Below are positions 45,919-57,257 of a stretch of 64,000 bases of DNA, piece after piece. Position numbers and translations under genes: made by a program. This stretch comes from Sanderia malayensis (Eukaryota; Cnidaria; Scyphozoa; Semaeostomeae; Pelagiidae): the NCBI GenBank assembly GCA_013076295.1, contig RQOL01000876.1, positions 5,952,001 through 6,016,000 of the forward strand. The letters are read 5' to 3'. Positions within the stretch are counted from its first letter, which is position 1; each line of letters opens with the position of its first letter. The notes beneath the pieces were generated by a model that ran no database searches, was not told where the DNA came from, and saw nothing but the letters and a program-made list of their open reading frames with translations.

Positions 45919-45964
45919 TTTATGCTCATCTTGTACTTCGTTTCATCAATAAGGGAGGGGAAGA

Positions 45965-46232
45965 TGTAGCATTTCGGATTCTTGTACAAATTTGTATCTA
46001 TGTGTTAATCTTACGTGTTTGTATGTCATGTTCCGGTACCGTGTCTGTCTGTCTGAGTAACACCATCGTGTCGTCCAATATGTCCCCTCTGTATTTGCCG
46101 CACGTGTATGTGTTTGATTAAGCGATATATCCTGATCTTAATGTGTAATTTATTCAGTTGGTGATTAAAGCTTGAACAGGCAACATCTTGTGTTTTCTCT
46201 TATTTGAATATCTATTTCATCGCCACGCTACA
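45965..46232 (+). repeat. 3' LTR of the inner Ty3 element
   Basis: 268 bp, one difference from the 5' LTR. The target duplication AACAT follows at 46233-46237. Confidence 0.95.
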
Positions 46233-46237
46233 AACAT

Positions 46238-48438
46238 CAGCTATTCGCGAGTTTCCGAGACCAAACACGAAGAAAGATCTTAAACGGTTTTTAGGCTTAG
46301 CAGGTTTTTACCGTAACTTTATCGACGGCTTCACGGGCATAAGTAAGCCTTTGAACAAACTCACAAGCGACACTGTTACCTTTGAATGGGCCGATCACTG
46401 CGAACAAGCCTTTGAAAGCCTGAAAGAAAGACTATGTTCAAAACCTGTTCTCAGTTTTCCACGGTGCGGTGAACCATTCATAGTCGAAGTAGATGCAAGC
46501 GATACTGCCGTCGGTGGGGTGCTTTCCCAACAACAGCAACAAGATGGAACTACCCATCCAGTGGCCTTCTTTTCAGTTACATTGAATTCTTCTCAGCAAC
46601 GATGGTCTACCCACAGCAAGGAAGCCTACGCACTGCTTTTAGCAGTCAGAACCTGGCACGTTTATTTAGCGGGAACAGAATTCATTCTCAATTCAGATCA
46701 CAATCCCCTTGTCCATATACGAACGAAATGCCAAGGACCCTCGTGGAAAGTTTGCCAGGTGGATTTCGGAGCTTGGGGAATACAACTACACCATACAATA
46801 TCTCCCTGTGAAACTAAACATAAAGGCAGATGCACTATCAAGATTCTCATCAAAACTGCAAAAGCAAGACTCAGACCCATTCGACGACCTGTTCGAAGAG
46901 AAGATATATGCTATTGATGCATCAAATCAGTCGTTCAAGGCACAGCTAATAAAAGAACAAAATGACGACCCAGTCATTGGACCAGCAAAACGGTTAGTGG
47001 CAAAAGGTGATACAATTAAGGAGGGGAGACTCAAACGTGTCTCAAACCAATTACGTATTGAAGATGACATATTTACAAAGTCCGGACGCCCTGTGTTACC
47101 GGCCTCATTGCGTCGCATTGTGGTTACAAAGTATCAGGAACAAGCTCACTTCGGAACAGAAAAAATGCATGCGATAGTCAGTGCAAGATACTATTGGCCT
47201 AATATGTAACCTTACATTAAGCGCCACGTAGCTACATGTTCTGTCTGTGAAAGAGCCAAATGTGACCCCCACGCTCCCAAGACCCCACTTTTGCCATTAT
47301 TTATACCGGATGCCCCCATGCAGTTCATTTCGATTGATTTAGCAACATTGCCTCCGGATGAATCGGGATACAAATACATACTACTGATGGGAGACGTGTT
47401 TTCGAAATATATTGAAGCTGAACCCCTACGAAACCAATCAGCACCCGAGGTGGCAAATGCTTTATTTCACTCGTGGATTTTAAAACACGGCTGTCCATCG
47501 TATTTGCTATCAGACCAAGGATCGAACGTCGACGGCCAAATCATCAAGGAGCTCTGTGAAATGTTCACAATCGAGAAACGACACTCCTCCGCATACCACA
47601 GCCAAGGCAATGGCTTCGCGGAGAGAAATATTCGAAATGTTCGAGAAGTGTTTCGCACAACCCTCCTTGATCGAGGAATCCAACAGAAGCACTGGCGCTC
47701 CGTGTTAAACGAAATCGTTTTTGCTCTGAACACGAGTGAAAGTTCCGCCACAAAACATACGCCATATGAAGTCATTTTCGGCCGAAAGCCAGTTTTGCCC
47801 CAAGACCTCTTTTTGAGCAAAATGTTCATCCACCTGATACTGACATCGTCACGCCCGCCGAATATGCTGCTGAATTAAAGACACATTTAAGCGAAGTGTA
47901 TCAAAACGTTGCCCACAACCTTGGGTTAAACCGCGCGCAAATGCAAAAGCAGTACAACAAAAATATCAGATTTCACGATTATCACGTGAGGGAGAAGGTA
48001 TGGCTAAAGACAAAATATTACAAGACAGGTGAAAATAAGAAGCTCTCCCCACGTAGACACGGTCCATGGACCATAGTCGAAAAATTGCCAAACGGACTGA
48101 ATTTCCGGATCGAAAACGATTCGACCAGAAATAGGAAAGTTGTACATCATAATCGATTGACCCCTTCAAGATCTCACGCCGCTCAAGATTTGCATGACAA
48201 TCCAACCGAGAATGCACCAACAATACCTACAGAACAACGGAACAAACCAGATGGAAAACATCCGGCAAGAGAAAATAGACCGACACAGATAATTGCAGAG
48301 GACACATTCAGCAGCTCAGACGAATCGGAATCCGAAGACACGGTACCAGAACACAATCGGCGATATCCGCTTCGCCAACATCGGCAACGAGTCGTTGAGG
48401 GAGGCATCCCTTGGAACAATATACGCGATTTCGCTTAA
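46238..48438 (+). pseudogene. Outer Ty3 polymerase, 3' part: RNase H, integrase
   Basis: It resumes with KKDLKRFLGLAGFYRNFI, RNase H FIVEVDASDTAVGGVLSQ and ILNSDHNPLVHI. There is a shift near 46730, then KFARWISELGEYNYTIQYLP and NIKADALSRF. A stop at 47207-47209 follows YYWPNM. The integrase core has FISIDLATLPPD, YLLSDQGSNVD and GFAERNIRNV, giving the D-D-E triad. Another shift near 47870 leads to VWLKTKYYKTGENKKLSPR and GPWTIVEKLPN. The end, ASP/GLU-rich with a NRRYPLRQHRQR motif, stops at 48438, just before the purine tract. Confidence 0.88.
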
Positions 48439-48491
48439 CTTACGCTGCATTTAAATTGACTTTATACATGATTTAATGAGGTGGGGAGGAA

Positions 48492-48639
48492 TGTTGGGTG
48501 CAGTTGCCCCCGGCCGTTCTCCGCACTTCCGCATTATTATACTCTTTCGTTTTGATCTATTATACCATTCGTTTGTAGTCTTTATCAGACATAGTCACCA
48601 TTTAAGTAATCTCTGTTTCACGAGTATCTTACGGTAACA
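48492..48639 (+). repeat. 3' LTR of the outer Ty3 element
   Basis: 148 bp, partner of 29282-29429, followed by GGGG, the target repeat. Confidence 0.92.
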
Positions 48640-49692
48640 GGGGGCTTCAACCGGAAGTTTGACTTTTATCATGTTATTTTGACAAGCTTGGTGTTGGTTG
48701 ACTTGACTCCACACACAACAAGTGTCAGAATGGTGTCACTTGAATAGTTCTTGGTTTGGTTGGGCTATTCGAATGATGTCTTGGGCTTTGAGTTTTGTTG
48801 ATGCTATTGATTTTTCTGTGACGTCATCAATCATATGAATTAACAGAAACTGAATACAAGGATGAGATTTAGTCATTACAGGCTAAACTTTCTCTTACAG
48901 GCAGCCCCAGAAAACTCCGGATAGGGGCACACTCATTACACCCTGTAAGAGATAGAAACTCGGTTTTTTGCTCAAATGATGCCCATGCTAATCCTGATGC
49001 CTATAATATGCAACATTGCTGGTGTATTTTCTACTTCTTTGTAGTGATAATAGGCATCTAAAGTGAATCTGCGTCGAGCCTGCGTCGAGTGTGAACCTGC
49101 GTCTAGACGAAAATTCAACCAAGTTTCGAACGCCAACCTGGTTGGGCCTATGTATGGCTGGGGGTGTGAGAGGAAGGGACTAAAGAAACACTGTCATACT
49201 CTATGAAACGTGGAGGTAAAAGGTAAAAGTGATGAATTATGACGATTGATGTACACAATATGCCTTTTGCACCAGTGTAGTCATCAGTCACTATGTTTTC
49301 TATCCCCGTATGCCATTCAGTGTAGCAAGTGCCAGGGAAATGTGGAACTAATTCCATTCCATTCCATGTTCCTCTGTAGGTATGTAGTTTAGGCCTAAGT
49401 AGAAAGTCGAAAATTGTTGAATGACTTAAAATATAAGAATATGAACGAAGGAATCTTTTTCTCTGTTCTTCCACGTAATCTTGTTTTGCCATTGTGACAT
49501 TATCTTTGGTCAGTGGGGGGAAATAAATTCTCAGCCTTCTGGATGTTTTTTCTTCTTTTTGCTTTATTTTCATTTATGACTTTTACAGAACTTAAATGCA
49601 ATTTTTTCCATCAGTCTTATTTCCATCACTTTACTGCTTTGATTTGTTATTTGACTCTGATACGTTTTTTCCCAAATTGTTTCTTGTTATAG
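48640..49692. other. Upstream of the first recognised NCOA5-like exon
   Basis: No exon could be assigned. The region should contain the promoter or first exon of the NCOA5-like gene, because the first recognised exon begins at a splice acceptor. A minus-strand frame of 141 codons (49148-49573) is not recognised. TGACGTCA at about 48820 is a CRE-like site; I cannot say if it matters. Confidence 0.4.
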
Positions 49693-50146
49693 GCTATGAT
49701 GTCAAGGGATAAAATAGTGTCTTCAAGCAAGGAATCTAGAAGTAGGCTGAAAGAAAAGAAGGAAGACTGGCATAGGAACTACAGAAGTGAACCTGAAGAT
49801 AAGTTAAGCAAAGGCAGATTGAATTTAAGCATGCCACATGAGCTACACCACCAATCTCAATCCGATAAACGACCAAGTGATGTTGGAAGAGAGAGAGAAC
49901 AACCACGCATTAGTAGAGATACAAATAAAAATGACCCTGAATCAATCAGGTCTAGAATATTTATTGGAAATTTGAACACAGAGGAGGTAACCCGTGATGA
50001 TATAGAGAGAGAGTTTTCAAAATATGGAGACGTTGTTGGCTGCTCTCTGCATACAAATTTTGGTTTTGTGCAATATGATTCCAGAGAAGAAGCTGATTTG
50101 GCAGTAAAAGAAGTACATGGAAAAATATTTTTTGGAAAGCGAGTTG
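49693..50146 (+). CDS. NCOA5-like exon: acidic/basic N-terminus and RRM
   Basis: The acceptor CTTGTTATAG is followed by GCT and ATG 49696. About 85 charged residues (KEKKEDWHRNYRSEPEDK, GREREQPRISRD) precede an RNA recognition motif: SRIFIGNLNTEEVTRDDIER (RNP2 I-F-I-G-N-L), YGDVVGCSLHTNFGFVQYDS (RNP1-like FGFVQY) and KEVHGKIFFGKRV. The donor is G/GTATGC in phase 1. Downstream exons resemble nuclear receptor coactivator 5, which binds RNA and regulates nuclear transcription. The RRM alone would also fit the RALY/hnRNP-C group, so the identity depends on the exon chain. An upstream non-coding exon is likely. Confidence 0.72.
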
Positions 50147-51007
50147 GTATGCTATTGATCAACCATTTCACATTGTTCTTGATTTAAAGCTCCCAATATT
50201 TAATTTGAATTGATATTGGATCATCATGTTTTCTAATCACTAGTTTCTCAATGGTGCAGTACAATGTTTACCTCAATGTCATTACATGAATCAGCTATCT
50301 GTCTCCAATCTGTCTTTTGGGTAGAATTAAGAACTGAGAAAACAATAAATCTTAAATTTTAAACTTTACAATTGCATGTTATGCAGACAGCCTTTAGCAT
50401 TTCAGATTTTAAGGTTGGTTTACATAGTTATGTTCAGGTCAAATTGACATCAAATTTACTTCACATTTTCATGTTAATTGGCTGACCGATGTTTAATCCC
50501 ACCAGAATTCCAACCAAAATTTTATGATGGGCAAGTAACAAGAGTAGATTTTGTACAACTTCAAGCAACTTGGAAGGTTGTTTACACAGTCCAATTGAAG
50601 TGTATATTTAAATTTGGGGAGACCAAGTGCCCCTGTCCAGGTAAAAAAATTGTTGGCAAGTCTAATGCAACTTAGTAAAATCCAATAAAAAAGAGCTGAT
50701 ATTGACACTGTTCATTTACTGAAATGGCATGCACCTGTGGGTTGGGAACCTCATGCAAGAGTGTTAAGGGCAACTCAAGAAACCTATCCACTGATTATAA
50801 ACTTTTGGAGGGTTTATTGATGGGGAAACAGTGCCAGAAATTTTTGTAAAAGACAATTGTGTTCTACTGGTGGAAACCATTTTTGGAAAAAATATTTTGG
50901 CTAGTTGAAAAATGCTTAATTTCTACTTTTGTTTATCAAGAGTAATGAAGCTGGTCATAGTTGGGAAAAGTGTTCAGAATATGTCAGATAATGCATTCAT
51001 ATTGCAG

Positions 51008-51187
51008 ATGCAAATATTGCGAATGAAAGAAGACGACCTTCTGGAAAGAGCAAAAAGAAGAGAAGTCTATTTTCCCAAGAGATAACAAGTATGACCAAGA
51101 AGAAAGGCATGATTTTCCTGTGAGAAATAGATCAAGATCACCATTGTCTCAAAATAGCAAACTCTCTGGCAAATCAGCCATTAACAG
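51008..51187 (+). CDS. NCOA5-like exon after the RRM, with a likely frameshift
   Basis: The acceptor CATATTGCAG joins phase 1 from the RRM exon to give DANIANERRRPSGKSKKK, the usual continuation of an RRM's last strand (V-D-x-N-x-A). The donor is CAG/GTAAAA. A second frame of the same exon reads DNKYDQEERHDFPVRNRSRS and ends in phase 2 (SAINR), which fits the next exon exactly. The first frame reaches a stop. So a small indel near 51060 separates the two, either a real mutation or a base error. Confidence 0.55.
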
Positions 51188-52059
51188 GTAAAATTGGTGA
51201 TACAATAATTTGTAATATGTTGTGGCTTTAGATAGGTTGCCCTAAGAAGATCCAAAATGTATCATCGGTATGGGCAGAACCTAAACCACCATGTTGATGC
51301 CACATGATAAGTTTTTCTCAATGCTGTTTTTTAATTGTTTATTCAAAACCTGACTGCCTCTTAAGCAGAAGAGTGCCGCTTTCACCACAACATATGATGT
51401 TGTACACCGCATCTGCGCTAATACTTTTTCGTTTAATCATTTGTTTTCGAGGCTATCTTATTTACTAATTGTTTAAAACTAGCTGTTAACATTGTTAAAT
51501 TGCTAATGCAACAAAATTCGACATATCGATTTTTTGAGTTTAAGGGAAAGCCAAAGATGCACTGATTGGCTTGATGTAATTTTGATGTGTTTCTGACAAG
51601 TATAAGTTACCTTAATTTCACCTTGAACCAGGCCACCTTTTGCGAAAAATATCACAACGCTGTGACGTCACAGTGATGACCCAAAAATTGTTTCCAATGG
51701 AGGTCAATGCAGTTTTCCAAACGTTGTCTGGATTTTTTTAATAACTCTACTCAGGGTGGGAATATTTGAGCTCCGGCTGAACCACTATAAGGGCGAATCT
51801 TTTAGTCGTCATTTTGGAAATAATTTGTGTGGTTTCATGCAACGTTCGAGACACAATTTAATTTTGAAAATTGAAAATGAATCTCTGAAAAATCATGGCG
51901 TCATCTCGCTTCCCCATTGCTTCTTCGAGTTTCTGTGGCACGACACGTAGCTCTGATTTCGCTTATTGTAGCTGTCATTTTGTAATAACTTACTTTAACT
52001 TAAAATTACAGACATTGAATTATTTTTCGAAACTTCAGAAATTAGAATTCCTTCGATAT

Positions 52060-52338
52060 CACCCCCAAAAAGCTCAAATCTATATTGTTGGTTTGGTCGG
52101 CTCTGGCCTAACCAGTCCGGGCGAAGAATGCTTAGGCCCGGCCCGAGTAAAGCTAAGAGTCAAACAAAAGGCAAAAGGAATCACGAGGTGTGGTCACATC
52201 GAGAGGAAGGACCAGCGTCGCACTGCTTCGATTAGTCTAGCTATTCAGTGGGCCCTTTGTGCTTAGCGCATAAACCAATACCTTACGAAGATAGTAAGCG
52301 TATTTGCCTATCAATCAATCAATCAATCAATCAATCAG
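52060..52338 (+). mobile_element. Retroposon-like segment with ATCA repeat tail
   Basis: GGTCGGCTCTGGCCTAACCA opens a GC-richer 230-bp stretch ending in TATTTGCCTATCAATCAATC with six or so ATCA units (about 52311-52338). A GC-richer body with a simple-repeat tail is the usual look of a SINE or LINE 3' end. I see no clear RNA polymerase III box pair, so the class is open. Confidence 0.35.
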
Positions 52339-53101
52339 TCACACTTTGGGCTACGAGCTTGTTTACTGCATTTATTATAGGAGTAGTATTTGATTTTAGC
52401 TTCAATCTCATCTTTAATTCTTTCCCAATATCTCCCTTTACTTCAAAGCAAAAATGAGCGCTATAGTGAACAAAATCCTGCTATCCTGGTCGGTGGGTGC
52501 GAATGATGTCTGTCTCATGGACTCCTTAAAAAGACCTTGTTATGTTTGACTGATTTTTGAAACACTATCAGCAACATTATGAAACCATACTTTTTCGCAA
52601 CACTGAGTAATCGTACAATTGTCTTCGTTATGTAAATAGTCATATGATTTATTGGCTCGCGAGATACCCGTCATGTGTGTGCTGGGTTTTTGCAATTTCA
52701 GCAATAATAGATTTCAGCAAATTATTCTCAATCAAGAGAAGGTGTACGTTGCTAAGTCACGATTTTCTGGATCGGGATTACTTTCAATATCCCCTGCTAA
52801 AAACAATAAAATACACAATGATTGTCCAAATGATGTTACAATAGTTGTGGGGGCCTACTATACTTCCGCACAGCTTTTCTCTTTCACTTGCAGGCATTTT
52901 TTTTATCAAATTTATAACTTGAAACCTTTTTTTATTTCCTTGCCAGTTGGTTTTAATTTTGTTGATTAGCTATTACTACCATACACTATAGTACGAAGCG
53001 ACAAATTGCATAGCAGTGTCTGGCGTTCATTGAGTTAAATTGAGGAAAGGACAAGTAGCTGTGTTGGTTGAAGTTGATTATTGTTTTTGCTATCATTGTA
53101 G

Positions 53102-53170
53102 ATATTACGAGAAATGCCAGACTGATGATACTTGGGATTGTGAAATTATTTCAACCAGCCCTGATGCCAG
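53102..53170 (+). CDS. NCOA5-like exon: start of the NCOA5 domain
   Basis: The acceptor TATCATTGTAG and donor CCAG/GTACGT bound 69 nt, phase 2 on both sides, reading YYEKCQTDDTWDCEIISTSP then DAR. In human NCOA5 the matching stretch is a Y-x-x-x-x-x-x-F-D region followed by D-C-S-V-I-V, which this resembles. The phase joins both neighbours: INR into YYEKC and DAR into DYCKS. Confidence 0.72.
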
Positions 53171-53923
53171 GTACGTTTGTGTTGGAGGCTCTTTATACTT
53201 TCTTTCAGCTTTTGATGCCTTTCTACACTTTTGCTCCTTGTGAAGAATCTTTGAAAACATATTTAAACCAAACTGAGAATGAGGTATTGGTAACCTGGGC
53301 CAAACTTTATTAGATTATTTTAGGTTTACAAGGTAAAAATAATTTAAAGTGACTTTTGTTTACTTCGAATCGGTCAACGATTTTTATTTTTTTTCGCAAA
53401 AGTACAATCATGATATCAGACATTTGATGGTATCATCTGTCATTGTCAAAGTTCGACCTATTTCAAGGCTTATATCAATTGATGCTCATAACCTAGCTTA
53501 ACCCAAAATAATTACCTGTTAATGTTTGGATCCAGATTGGCACCCTCTTCCTCCACCGATCATGACTGTTTACTGATCTTGCCAAGGTTTTGTTGTTGGG
53601 ACTAGCCATATGTTTCTGTATGTGATTACTTGCTGACCATCGTGCTGAAGGAAATGAGAGATAAAGAACAACGTCCTTTTTGAGAAGCTCGAGTTTTTTT
53701 GCGATTGTCGAATAGAAAGCTATAACTTGATGTGCCGTTTTTGCAAGTGGGGCTGCCATGGCAGAAAGCCGCACTTTTGCAACTTGTGATATTTTTTCTT
53801 TCTCTGTACGCTTAATTATTTGCTTGCATTCCTGTCAATTATTTAATTATGTAACGTGCCTGCATGGCTCCCAATCTTTTGCTCATGTAACACGTACTTT
53901 ACCGGTACCCGTCCTTACTTTAA

Positions 53924-56369
53924 AGGGCTACTCCCACCATATTTTTTATTTCATTTCTGGGTACTTTTGACGTAAAAACAGGTACTGCAGTTTTTAAATT
54001 TTGAAATTCGCTCATTAACACCTCTTTTCACGGCTTCAAAAGCGCGATTTTCAGCCATTTATGTCGCGCAACATGAAACGATCTAGGCATAAATACAAAT
54101 GTTTTTCAAACCATTTCAACACGATCATTACAAAGCTTATCTCCGCGTGTGTTTCTTTTACAAAGATTTACAAAGATTTCCGTGATTTTTGTTGAAGTTG
54201 AAAACAATGGTTGGAAAACAGGCCCGTGAAAACGAGTCTTGGGACGTTTGCTTGGTAGTTTGTAGTTATGACGACGCTCTGTATATATGTAGCATGTCAT
54301 TATTATGAAATTGAAATTGAAAATTGTTTAGTGGACTTCATTGGATAATGGACATTGTGCGTGCCAATGGGATGTTCTTTTTACACCCAGCTGCGGTCAG
54401 AGAAGGTGAGGCAATTGTGTTCTTTTTTGGCATTTATCTTACTGAATATTTACTCAATTATGTTGGCTTAAATGAGTTTAATTTGATGAATATATCTCTT
54501 AATTTCAAATTTGTTTATTTTATTGGCTGATTAGATTATCCAACTTTAGACGGAAAAAGAGCTTAGCTGTTTCTGTGCTGTGCTGATGCGCCCAATTGGA
54601 GAAAACATGAAAAGATTTCGCTGAGATCACAGCAGCTATTGTTGACATTCATCCGGTTTGTACAAATGAAATGTGTCAAAACAGCATTGAGTGTGAAACT
54701 GGCAATAAGTTTGTCAACTGCATCATGTGCAATGCAAATAGCGAATGCTGCTCAAAAGTTGCCCCACACTATTCAGTGCATTATTGATGTCAAGAAAGAT
54801 GGGAAAACAGTTTCCCTCACTGCTCCAGAAGCCATTCTTGGATCTTTCTTTAAAGAAGATGACTTGCCTTCCAAATATGGAGAGATTCCACAGACTCTTG
54901 AAGATCACTTTTGAGAAAGATTGATTTCAAGCTCAACTCAAAGCGTGTGATCATTGAGATGAAAGAACACAAGTAGTATCTCAATGTTCAACATTTAACT
55001 CACTATTCACTTAATATTTGTTGTCAAGTATATATATGCAAATCAAAGATGAAATAGGTCTTTCAAGTTACCCCTCCCACTGTAATTAATTCATATTTAC
55101 CCATAACGATCATATCGCCCATTCATATAGTATAAGTGTAACATGAGAAATTATCAATTTATCACTCCCTCCCTCTTTTCACTGTATTTAAAATTACTTC
55201 TTCCCATCACCCCCAAGCCATTAGTCCTCGCCTGCTCCCAACTACCTCCATCATTTGCCCGCTTTTTTATGGTGTTTAGCGGTGCTTTCGGGCATCCTAG
55301 CAAGCGCTATTTCTAGTTAATTGTCGGCATTGTTAAGGGCTGAAAATTGACCCCAAAGTTGATGCAGTGACAATAGATTTTTCCAGTATTCACACGCCTC
55401 ACGTTGTTATCTGTTCATCACTCCATCTCGCCCTTCCTTTCATTTGCTTGATAAAACAACCAGCTAACGTTTGTGAATCGTTACATAATAAGTTTTTTTA
55501 TCGTTTCCATCAGTTCTATCATCTATTTTATCACCTTTTGCCTTGTGCTTTGTTTTCGCAAGGTAATTATGGATTATTTTGAATTTACTACTTGTGTTTT
55601 TGTCAAAGATATTGAAATGCTGAAGTGATGCGCTGTTAAAAAGTTGCTACTATTACCAAAATATGAGCTGCTGCTTCAAATACACACCAGATAAGACAAA
55701 TAGGGTTTTCTCGTGCATTATTTGTCCAAAATAGCATAATTCTGCTTTAAACGTGCCAGGACCTGCTCGGCCTAGCGATTTTGCAAATTGTTGACTGACC
55801 CGATCTTGTTTAAATCTTATAAATGCATAAATAGGAGCTCACAAATTTTCCATACTATCAATTCTATCGAAAAATTGTTGAAAGAGAGCTTGCTCCTGTT
55901 TAATTGAATAGATCCCGCACCACCTGAAGACTGTACGTGAAGCTCGCTTGAGCGAGACTGCGACGTTGAGGTCAAAAAACCCGCTGCTTTGCAATCCTCA
56001 TTTTTGTGAAAAAACTCACGCTTTTCATGATAAACGAGGCATCAACAGATTCTCTAGATCCTGAACTAGTGCGTGGCACGGTTTAATTTTTTAAATACGA
56101 CTTGGTTTTGATAATAGATATGCAAAACGTTGAATTTTCGTCCGAGCTTTGCTACTGAACACAATAAAATAAATTTCATGCGTTCCGGCATGTACGTCAT
56201 ACCAACCTCGCCCCAGTTTTCTTTTCCCCGACTTTTTTCTGAAAATCGCACTTTTGGAGCCGTGAAAAGAGGTGTTAATTAGCGAATTTCGAAATTTAAA
56301 AAGTTTAGTACCCTTTTTTACGTCAAAAACCACCCAGAAATGAAATAAAAAATATGGTGGGAGTGCCCT
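53924..56369. mobile_element. TTAA element with AGGGC ends, 2.4 kb, in an NCOA5-like intron
   Basis: TTAA flanks both ends (53920-53923 and 56370-56373). The left arm starts AGGGCTACTCCCACCATATT and the right arm is its complement with small gaps, about 135-140 bp each. The arms share TTTCATTTCTGGGT, TGACGTAAAAA, AACACCTCTTTTCACGGC and a GCGATTTTCAG box. An AGGG start with a TTAA target fits Kolobok-type ends. Inside is an RPA1-like fragment on the plus strand; no transposase was recognised. Confidence 0.85.
54640..54960 (+). pseudogene. RPA1-like zinc-ribbon/OB fragment
   Basis: One frame reads HPVCTNEMCQNSIECETG then NKFVNCIMCN: C-x4-C, 14 residues, C-x2-C. That is close to the zinc ribbon of the large subunit of replication protein A (C-x4-C, 13, C-x2-C). 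A one-base shift near 54785 gives the continuation DVKKDGKTVSLTAPEAILGS, which resembles the RPA1 segment with S-A-E-A-I-L-G. KIDFKLNSKRVIIEMKEH follows. RPA1 binds single-stranded DNA in replication and repair. Here it is a broken piece inside a TTAA element, perhaps captured or retroposed, or related to RPA-like genes carried by some Helitrons. Confidence 0.5.
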
Positions 56370-56541
56370 TTAAGCTTCGAATGGGTCAAGCCACCCAGGC
56401 TTGTTAATTAATGCTGTGAACATATTGGTGTGAAATATCTGTATCTACGTTACAAAAGACCTAGCTACTGACTACAACAGCCTGCATATTATCAAAAGAA
56501 AAATAGCCGTCTTTTAATCCAAAATCGCAATTGTATTTTAG

Positions 56542-56741
56542 AGACTATTGTAAATCTATAAAGTCTGGCCTTCAAGGATTAAATATATCTGCAAGAATAA
56601 TGTTTCCTGCACCCGAAGTGTCAGTTTTTGATATTATTGATCAATCAGCAAGAAAGGGATGTTTGTATGCTGTTGTCGTATCAAATGAAAATAAAGCTCA
56701 TCACTCTTGCACATTGAATGTACTACACGGTGTTCCACAAG
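56542..56741 (+). CDS. NCOA5-like exon: main part of the NCOA5 domain
   Basis: The acceptor TTGTATTTTAG and donor CACAAG/GTAAGA bound 200 nt, phase 2 in and 1 out. It reads DYCKSIKSGLQGLNISARIM, PEVSVFDIIDQSARKGCLYA and VVVSNENKAHHSCTLNVLHG ending VPQ. Human NCOA5 has the same order: an L-x-L-x-V-x-L-x-F strand, a helix, A-I-V-I-T, H-x-S-C-T-V-N, then G-T-P-Q. The fold is related to the anticodon-binding domain of class II tRNA synthetases. This is the strongest evidence for the NCOA5 identity. Further exons should lie downstream, but I could not identify them before the window ends. Confidence 0.8.
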
Positions 56742-56828
56742 GTAAGAGGCTGAAAAGGTATGTTAGTACAATTTCATTCTTGGAGACTTTCTCGGATTTT
56801 TGTTCTTTATTGGCAGGTATTCGTATTA

Positions 56829-57257
56829 CAGTGGAATCCCGCTATAACGAACCCCGGCTATAACAAACTCTCGTTATAACGAAACAAATTTCAGGTCCCT
56901 TCATCATCATTACCCACGTTATAACTTTTTATAGATTTTTTATTTATCAACTTTATTTATTTATTTCCGCGCTCATTTACCACTTTTTCTTGAGGGGAAT
57001 TCAACATTGTCACAACCATATATTTTTTGCTCCCAAATTGTGAGAGGAACATAACCAATCTTTAAATTCAACTTGTTTTGTTTTGAGTAAAATGTGCACA
57101 AAAGTTTGGGATAGCCTAAAGGAGTCCACACAGGGGGCTTTGAGGCATGTGTTTGCTAAAAAACCTATCAAAACATTTTCTCCTTGTTTAACGAACTCTC
57201 GGTATAATGAACTATTTGCCGATTCCGTTCAGAGTTCGTTATAACGGGACTCCACCG
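56829..57257. mobile_element. Tigger-type MITE, 429 bp
   Basis: The ends CAGTGGAATCCCGCTATAAC and the complement ending GTTATAACGGGACTCCACCG are flanked by TA (56827-56828 and 57258-57259). It has the same terminal family as 2125-5458. Located in the intron after the last recognised NCOA5-like exon. Confidence 0.85.

Larger units (their letters stand above)
40846..46232 (+). mobile_element. Inner Ty3-type LTR retrotransposon, young, 5.4 kb
   Basis: The 268-bp LTRs (40846-41113 and 45965-46232) differ at one position (ATATATTCTG against ATATATCCTG). A 5-bp duplication, AACAT, flanks the element (40841-40845 and 46233-46237). After the 5' LTR comes TTGGTGACAGGAGC, the primer-site position. Before the 3' LTR is the purine tract AAGGGAGGGGAAGA. 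Gag and pol are in the expected order but carry a stop and shifts, despite the near-identical LTRs. It interrupts the RT-RNase H junction of the outer element. Confidence 0.95.
29282..48639 (+). mobile_element. Ty3-type LTR retrotransposon expanded to 19.4 kb by nested insertions
   Basis: The 148-bp LTRs (29282-29429 and 48492-48639) differ at 2 positions. They are flanked by GGGG on both sides and preceded at the 3' end by the purine tract GAGGTGGGGAGGAA. Gag start, polymerase 5' part and polymerase 3' part are collinear. They are separated by a Harbinger-like element, a MULE and an inner Ty3 element. The rest of gag, the zinc knuckle and the protease are missing between 29844 and 39660, so a deletion accompanied the MULE insertion or followed it. 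Not functional. Confidence 0.88.

Noticed and set aside
49148..49573. 141-codon minus-strand frame upstream of the NCOA5-like gene
   Set aside because: No domain recognised and nothing to join it to; could be chance or an old repeat.
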